From Anaerolineae bacterium (GTDB lineage Bacteria > Chloroflexota > Anaerolineae > B4-G1 > SLSP01), in contig JAGHDT010000150.1 in assembly GCA_021159805.1 (NCBI GenBank), forward strand, positions 1-7,456: a stretch of DNA of 7,456 nt, read 5' to 3'. How positions within the stretch are numbered: position 1 is the first letter of the stretch; each line of letters begins with the position of its first letter. The notes under the pieces are model-generated. The model was not told the DNA's origin and did not search any database. It was given only the letters and a program-made list of their open reading frames with translations. Positions 4,337 to 7,456 of the stretch are shown here, piece after piece. The translations under genes and the position numbers were made by a program.

Positions 4337-5392
4337 ATGGTGAAGATCGATTTTGGTGGCGTCGTTGAAGAGGTCGTGACTCGTGAGGAGTTCTCGCTTG
4401 AGAAGGCCAGAGAAGCTCTGAAAGATGAGGTCGTCGCAGTATTGGGTTACGGTGTACAAGGACCGGCTCAATCACTGAATATGCGCGACAATGGCATCAA
4501 CGTCATTGTAGGCCAGTGGAAGGGCGACCCGGCGGCCTGGGATAAAGCTGTGGCCGACGGTTGGGTCCCGGGAAAGACGCTGTTCGATTTGGAGGAAGCG
4601 ATGGACCGGGGCACCATTATCCAGTTCCTGGTCTCCGATGCGGCGCAGATGATAACCTGGCCCAGACTCAAATCGCACCTCAAGGAGGGTGACGCCCTCT
4701 ATTTTTCCCACGGCTTCTCGATTGTCTTTGGCGACAGAACAGGCGTGATCCCACCGGATAACGTAGATGTGATTATGGTTGCCCCAAAAGGGTCCGGCAC
4801 CAGCGTCCGTGCAAACTTCCTGGCTGGCGCCGGCATCAACAGCAGCTTCGCCGTGCATCAGGACTTCACCGGTCGCGCAGCTGAACGCGCCACCGCGCTC
4901 GGCATTGCCATCGGCTCGGGGTATCTCTTCCCCACGACATTTGAGAAGGAAGTCCACAGCGATCTCACCGGCGAGCGCGGTATCCTCATGGGTGCCCTGG
5001 CCGGCGTGATGGAGGCTCAGTACAACGTGCTCCGCAAGCACGGGCACTCGCCCAGCGAGGCTTTCAATGAGACGGTTGAGGAACTGACCCAGAGCCTGAT
5101 CCGCCTGGTGGACAAGAACGGTATGGACTGGATGTACGCCAACTGCAGCGCAACGGCCCAGCGTGGCGCCCTCGACTGGCTGCCCCGGTTCCGCGACGCA
5201 GTTGCCCCCGTCTTTGATGATCTGTACGAGAGCGTCGTATCCGGTGAGGAGACGCGCATCGTGCTTGAGACCAACAGCGCGGATGACTACAAAGAACGGC
5301 TCGATGCCGAGCTGAAGACGATGCGCGAGTCCGAGATGTGGCAGGCTGGCGCGGCCGTCCGTTCCCTGCGGCCGGAAAACTGGGAAGGTTAA
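4337..5392 (+). CDS. ilvC: Ketol-acid reductoisomerase, yeast Ilv5-like short form, 351 aa
   Basis: Isomerises and reduces acetolactate or acetohydroxybutyrate to dihydroxy acids with Mg and NAD(P)H. Rossmann motif GYGVQG is at 37-42. Catalytic and metal residues are in place: H125 in YFSHGF, K151 in VAPKGSG, D209 and E213 in SDLTGER, E245 and E249 in FNETVEEL, and S271 in CSATAQRGALDW. From memory the sequence follows yeast mitochondrial Ilv5 more closely than E. coli or Bacillus IlvC, for example DGWVPGK (74-80), HGHSPSEAFNETVEE (235-249), LPRFRDAVAPVFDDLYES, and the terminal RPENW. The cofactor loop VGQWKGDPAAW (58-68) lacks the Arg and Ser that yeast has there (VRKDGASW). Length suits the class I (short) enzyme with one C-terminal domain. 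Start ATG 4337 follows AAGGAG. It is third in the operon. Confidence 0.95.
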   Translation: MVKIDFGGVVEEVVTREEFSLEKAREALKDEVVAVLGYGVQGPAQSLNMRDNGINVIVGQWKGDPAAWDKAVADGWVPGKTLFDLEEAMDRGTIIQFLVSDAAQMITWPRLKSHLKEGDALYFSHGFSIVFGDRTGVIPPDNVDVIMVAPKGSGTSVRANFLAGAGINSSFAVHQDFTGRAAERATALGIAIGSGYLFPTTFEKEVHSDLTGERGILMGALAGVMEAQYNVLRKHGHSPSEAFNETVEELTQSLIRLVDKNGMDWMYANCSATAQRGALDWLPRFRDAVAPVFDDLYESVVSGEETRIVLETNSADDYKERLDAELKTMRESEMWQAGAAVRSLRPENWEG

Positions 5393-5404
5393 GACAAAGG
5401 AATA

Positions 5405-5429
5405 GGGGAAAAGGGATACGGGTTAGGGG
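5405..5429 (+). other. G-quadruplex motif in the ilvC-leuA gap
   Basis: Four G runs with short loops, GGGG-AAAA-GGG-ATAC-GGG-TTA-GGGG, satisfy the usual G3+N1-7 rule on the coding (mRNA) strand. It overlaps the left arm of the inverted repeat 5411-5465, so quadruplex and hairpin would exclude each other. The motif is visible in sequence; whether it folds in cells is not known. Confidence 0.55.
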
Positions 5430-5465
5430 CTCGATCAGTAACCATGCCCCTTACCCCTATCCCTT
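5411..5465. repeat. Long inverted repeat between ilvC and leuA
   Basis: A 20-base left arm (5411-5430, beginning AAGGGATACGGG) and right arm (5446-5465, ending CCTATCCCTT) are complementary at 18 of 20 positions, around a 15-base loop (5431-5445). It begins 18 bases after the ilvC stop and ends about 30 bases before the leuA ribosome binding site. No T run follows in either direction. The G-rich/C-rich arms, unlike the flanking coding sequence, suggest a dispersed palindromic intergenic repeat (REP- or MITE-like) or an mRNA-stabilising hairpin. A minor CTTAG-CAC-CTAAG hairpin follows at 5463-5475. Confidence 0.75.
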
Positions 5466-5511
5466 AGCACCTAAGTACCCTTTCCTCTGCAAACAAGGAG
5501 GAGACAAGCGA

Positions 5512-7104
5512 ATGGACGAGAGTGGGGTTAGCAACGGCAACCGGATCGACGATCACGATCATATCATCGTATTCGATACGACGCTGCGTGACGGAGAACA
5601 GTCCCCGGGAGCGGCCCTCAATGTCACCGAGAAGCTGGAGATTGCCCGCGTCCTTGAGGCGATGAAGGTTGATGTGATCGAAGCTGGGTTCCCGATCTCC
5701 TCACCGGGCGACTTCAAGGCCGTCCAGGTTATCTCACAGGAGATCCGTGACTGCGTCATCTGCGGTCTGACCCGGGCACGCGAGGGCGATATCGATGCGG
5801 CAGCAGAAGCGCTGAAGAACGCAGCACGTCCCCGTATCCATACCGGGCTGGGGGTCTCCGACGTGCACATACGGTACAAGCTACGCACCACTCGTGAGGG
5901 GGCTCTTGAGATGGGCGTCAATGCCGTGCGGTACGCCAAACGATTTGTGGACGACGTCCAATACTACACTGAGGACGCCGGACGCGCTGATCCGGACTAC
6001 CTTTACCACGTGCTCGAATCCGTCATCGATGCCGGCGCTACGGTGGTCAACATCCCCGACACCACGGGCTACACATCGCCTGAGGAGTTTGGCTTGCTCA
6101 TCCGGGGGATTCTGAACAACGTGCCCAACATCGACCGCGCCATTATCTCCGTCCACTGCCACAACGATCTCGGCCTGGCTACTGCGAACACCTTAGCCGG
6201 CGTGCGCAACGGCGCCCGTCAGGTTGAGGTCACGGTCAACGGAATCGGTGAGCGCGCCGGCAATGCCTCATTTGAGGAAGTCGTGATGGCACTCAAGACA
6301 CGCCGAGACTTCTTCGGCTTCGATAGCCGGATCGACACCACCAGGCTCTATCCGGTCAGCCGGCTGGTCAGCCATCTCACCAGCATTCCGGTGCAACCCA
6401 ACAAGGCCATCGTCGGCTCAAACGCCTTCGCGCACTCGTCCGGTATCCACCAGGATGGTGTGCTCAAGGAGCGCACCACTTACGAGATCATCAATCCGCG
6501 CGATGTCGGCGTGCCCGACTCCGAGATTATCCTGTCCGCCAGGTCGGGACGTCACGGACTGCGACACCGGCTGAGCGAGTTGGGTTACGAATTGGGCGAT
6601 GAGAAGTTCGAGAAAGTATATCACCGGTTCTTGGAAGTCGCCGACAAGAAGAAGACCGTGGAAACGCGCGACTTGGAGGCCATTGTTGCCGACGAGGCTG
6701 AGATGTTCTTCCAGGAGACCTATCACCTCGAACACATCCAGATCTCGTGTGGTGACCACAGCATCCCCACCGCAACAGTCCGTATCAAGGGCCCCGATGG
6801 GCAGATCTACTGCGATTCCGACCACGGCACGGGGCCGGTCGACGCGGTCTGCCGCGCCATCGACCGGGTCATCGGAGAGCCCAACGATCTCATTGAGTTC
6901 TCCATCGAGGCTATCACCGAGGGTATCGACGCCGTCGGGCGCGTGACCATCCGCATTCGAACTGATGAGCCGGTCAACGGAGAGGCACGCACCGTTTTCA
7001 GCGGCCGCGGCACCGACAACGACATCGTTGTCGCCAGCGCCAGAGCCTATATGTTCGCGCTCAACCGGCTGATTGCAGCCCGGCGCGAGTCACATCGAGC
7101 TTAG
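5512..7104 (+). CDS. leuA: 2-isopropylmalate synthase, 530 aa
   Basis: Condenses acetyl-CoA with 2-ketoisovalerate to 2-isopropylmalate, the committed step to leucine. The start at 5512 is chosen because AAGGAGG (5495-5501) lies 10 bases upstream; the frame is open back into ilvC, but the upstream part translates the inverted repeat and is not family-like. Catalytic TIM barrel, residues about 18-290: FDTTLRDGEQSPGAAL (21-36) with R26 and D27, EAGFPISSPGDF (57-68), metal-binding HCHND (H215, H217), and GIGERAGNASFEE with N251. Linker region: KAIVGSNAFAHSSGIHQDG (298-316), characteristic of LeuA. C-terminal regulatory domain, about 400-525, with HGTGPVDAV (438-446), the usual leucine-sensing domain. 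The LeuA-specific linker and context argue against citramalate or homocitrate synthase. LeuBCD are not in the window. Confidence 0.95.
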   Translation: MDESGVSNGNRIDDHDHIIVFDTTLRDGEQSPGAALNVTEKLEIARVLEAMKVDVIEAGFPISSPGDFKAVQVISQEIRDCVICGLTRAREGDIDAAAEALKNAARPRIHTGLGVSDVHIRYKLRTTREGALEMGVNAVRYAKRFVDDVQYYTEDAGRADPDYLYHVLESVIDAGATVVNIPDTTGYTSPEEFGLLIRGILNNVPNIDRAIISVHCHNDLGLATANTLAGVRNGARQVEVTVNGIGERAGNASFEEVVMALKTRRDFFGFDSRIDTTRLYPVSRLVSHLTSIPVQPNKAIVGSNAFAHSSGIHQDGVLKERTTYEIINPRDVGVPDSEIILSARSGRHGLRHRLSELGYELGDEKFEKVYHRFLEVADKKKTVETRDLEAIVADEAEMFFQETYHLEHIQISCGDHSIPTATVRIKGPDGQIYCDSDHGTGPVDAVCRAIDRVIGEPNDLIEFSIEAITEGIDAVGRVTIRIRTDEPVNGEARTVFSGRGTDNDIVVASARAYMFALNRLIAARRESHRA

Positions 7105-7124
7105 CAGCCAAGAGGGGAAGAGCG

Positions 7125-7289
7125 ATGGAAACCACAGAAACCAAGACGACGCCCAAGACGAACCCGGCCGAGCAGGACGAGAAGGCCCCTGATCGCTGGT
7201 GGGAATCCTTTCCCAAGCCGCGGGGATGGTCGATGGATTGGGACGAGCGCGGGCTGGTGCCCGGGCGTCCCGGCACCGCCAAGAGCTAG
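7125..7289 (+). CDS. Small Trp-rich protein of unknown function, 54 aa
   Basis: A short ORF 20 bases after leuA, with GAGGGGAAG 4 bases before the ATG at 7125; it is probably the last gene of the same transcript. I do not recognise a family. The N-terminal third (residues 1-23) is polar, rich in Thr, Lys, Glu and Pro and probably disordered. The middle is a compact aromatic segment, RWWESFPKPRGWSMDWDERG (24-43), with four Trp. No signal peptide or membrane segment and no Cys are seen. The FPKPRGW...WD pattern looks like a constrained motif rather than random translation. Function cannot be inferred; a small subunit or regulator of a BCAA enzyme is only a positional guess. Confidence 0.75.
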   Translation: METTETKTTPKTNPAEQDEKAPDRWWESFPKPRGWSMDWDERGLVPGRPGTAKS

Positions 7290-7312
7290 CCGGGAGGCCC
7301 CCATACCTCCGG
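7290..7312 (+). repeat. GC-rich imperfect hairpin after the small gene
   Basis: CC (7290-7291) and GGAGG (7293-7297) can pair with CCTCC (7306-7310) and GG (7311-7312), leaving G7292 bulged, loop 7298-7305. It starts directly after the stop codon at 7287-7289. There is no T run after it, so intrinsic termination is not supported; it may protect the message 3' end. Confidence 0.35.
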
Positions 7313-7337
7313 GAATCCGACTATAAGGAACGGCAAA

Positions 7338-7385
7338 GTGACCTCATAATGTGGGTCACGCTCGTGCTGGATCACAATCCAGCAC
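7338..7385. repeat. Pair of hairpins in the terminal non-coding stretch
   Basis: GTGACC (7338-7343) pairs with GGTCAC (7354-7359), then GTGCTGGAT (7364-7372) pairs perfectly with ATCCAGCAC (7377-7385) around CACA. The second is a clean 9-bp stem. Neither is followed by T. They could belong to the leader of a gene beyond the window, or form a DNA operator. A 23-codon ORF (ATG 7349, stop 7418-7420) runs through both but has only a poor ribosome binding site. Nothing else is recognised from 7313 to the window end. Confidence 0.45.
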
Positions 7386-7456
7386 TCTGGAGGTTGGGCA
7401 AGGCAGAGCCGAACGCTTAGCTGCTACCAGGACAATCTGTCAAGTTGCATCAAGAC

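Noticed and set aside
4472..5047. 191-codon open frame on the minus strand inside ilvC
   Set aside because: It lies wholly opposite a well-conserved ilvC, has no recognisable family features, and long antisense frames are expected in G+C-rich genes.
5338..5511. N-terminal extension of LeuA by 58 residues starting inside ilvC
   Set aside because: The extension translates the ilvC end and the inverted repeat, and a strong ribosome binding site at 5495-5501 sets the start at 5512.
7322..7327. TATAAG as a -10 element for a gene beyond the window
   Set aside because: No acceptable -35 hexamer occurs 16-18 bases upstream.
7199..7420. 73-codon plus-strand frame overlapping the small Trp-rich gene
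   Set aside because: It is in another frame from the better-initiated ORF at 7125-7289, lacks a ribosome binding site, and its peptide looks like out-of-frame translation.
7313..7456. tRNA or small RNA gene suggested by the hairpins near the window end
   Set aside because: No cloverleaf, T-loop consensus or CCA-proximal stem could be assembled; only two unconnected hairpins are seen.
1..7456. CRISPR arrays, insertion sequences, defence genes or phage genes
   Set aside because: No spaced repeats, transposase or integrase motifs or related domains were seen; all long genes are amino-acid metabolism.

Overview
The window reads as a bacterial chromosome segment of about 60% G+C devoted to amino-acid metabolism. 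It holds a glutamate dehydrogenase gene on the minus strand, and divergent from it a branched-chain amino acid (BCAA) operon ilvB-ilvN-ilvC-leuA plus a small unknown gene on the plus strand. Ribosome binding sites are strong (AGGAGG-like) and the main promoter matches the sigma-70 consensus. The yeast-type ketol-acid reductoisomerase and general sequence style would suit Chloroflexota (perhaps the Thermomicrobia/Sphaerobacter group). This placement is a guess; nothing here is taxonomically decisive.

Layout: 14-47 terminator of the minus-strand gene; 84-1334 glutamate dehydrogenase (gdhA, minus); 1335-1507 divergent control region with two small palindromes and a candidate gdhA promoter; 1508-1985 a roughly 480-base ilv leader; 1986-3695 ilvB; 3744-4262 ilvN; 4337-5392 ilvC; 5393-5511 a gap with a long inverted repeat and a G-quadruplex motif; 5512-7104 leuA; 7125-7289 a 54-residue Trp-rich protein; 7290-7456 hairpins and no convincing gene.

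The most remarkable part is the ilv leader. Downstream of a TTGACA-N17-TATAAT promoter are two complete peptide-type transcription attenuators in series. Each has a short ORF dense in Leu/Ile/Val codons, a hairpin inside or after the control codons, an antiterminator arm at the stop codon, and a terminator with the same core (CCGCCC-AACA(A)-GGGCGG). The antiterminator arms lie where a ribosome finishing the peptide would cover them and a ribosome stalled on Leu/Ile/Val codons would leave them free. The arms are also complementary to each other's terminators. Polymerase would have to pass two BCAA-sensing checkpoints before ilvB.

Pathway logic: IlvB/IlvN make acetolactate and acetohydroxybutyrate, IlvC reduces and isomerises them, and LeuA draws 2-ketoisovalerate into leucine synthesis. 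IlvD, IlvE and LeuBCD are not in the window. The divergent glutamate dehydrogenase interconverts glutamate and 2-oxoglutarate, and glutamate is the usual amino donor of the final BCAA transamination, so the neighbourhood is functionally coherent.
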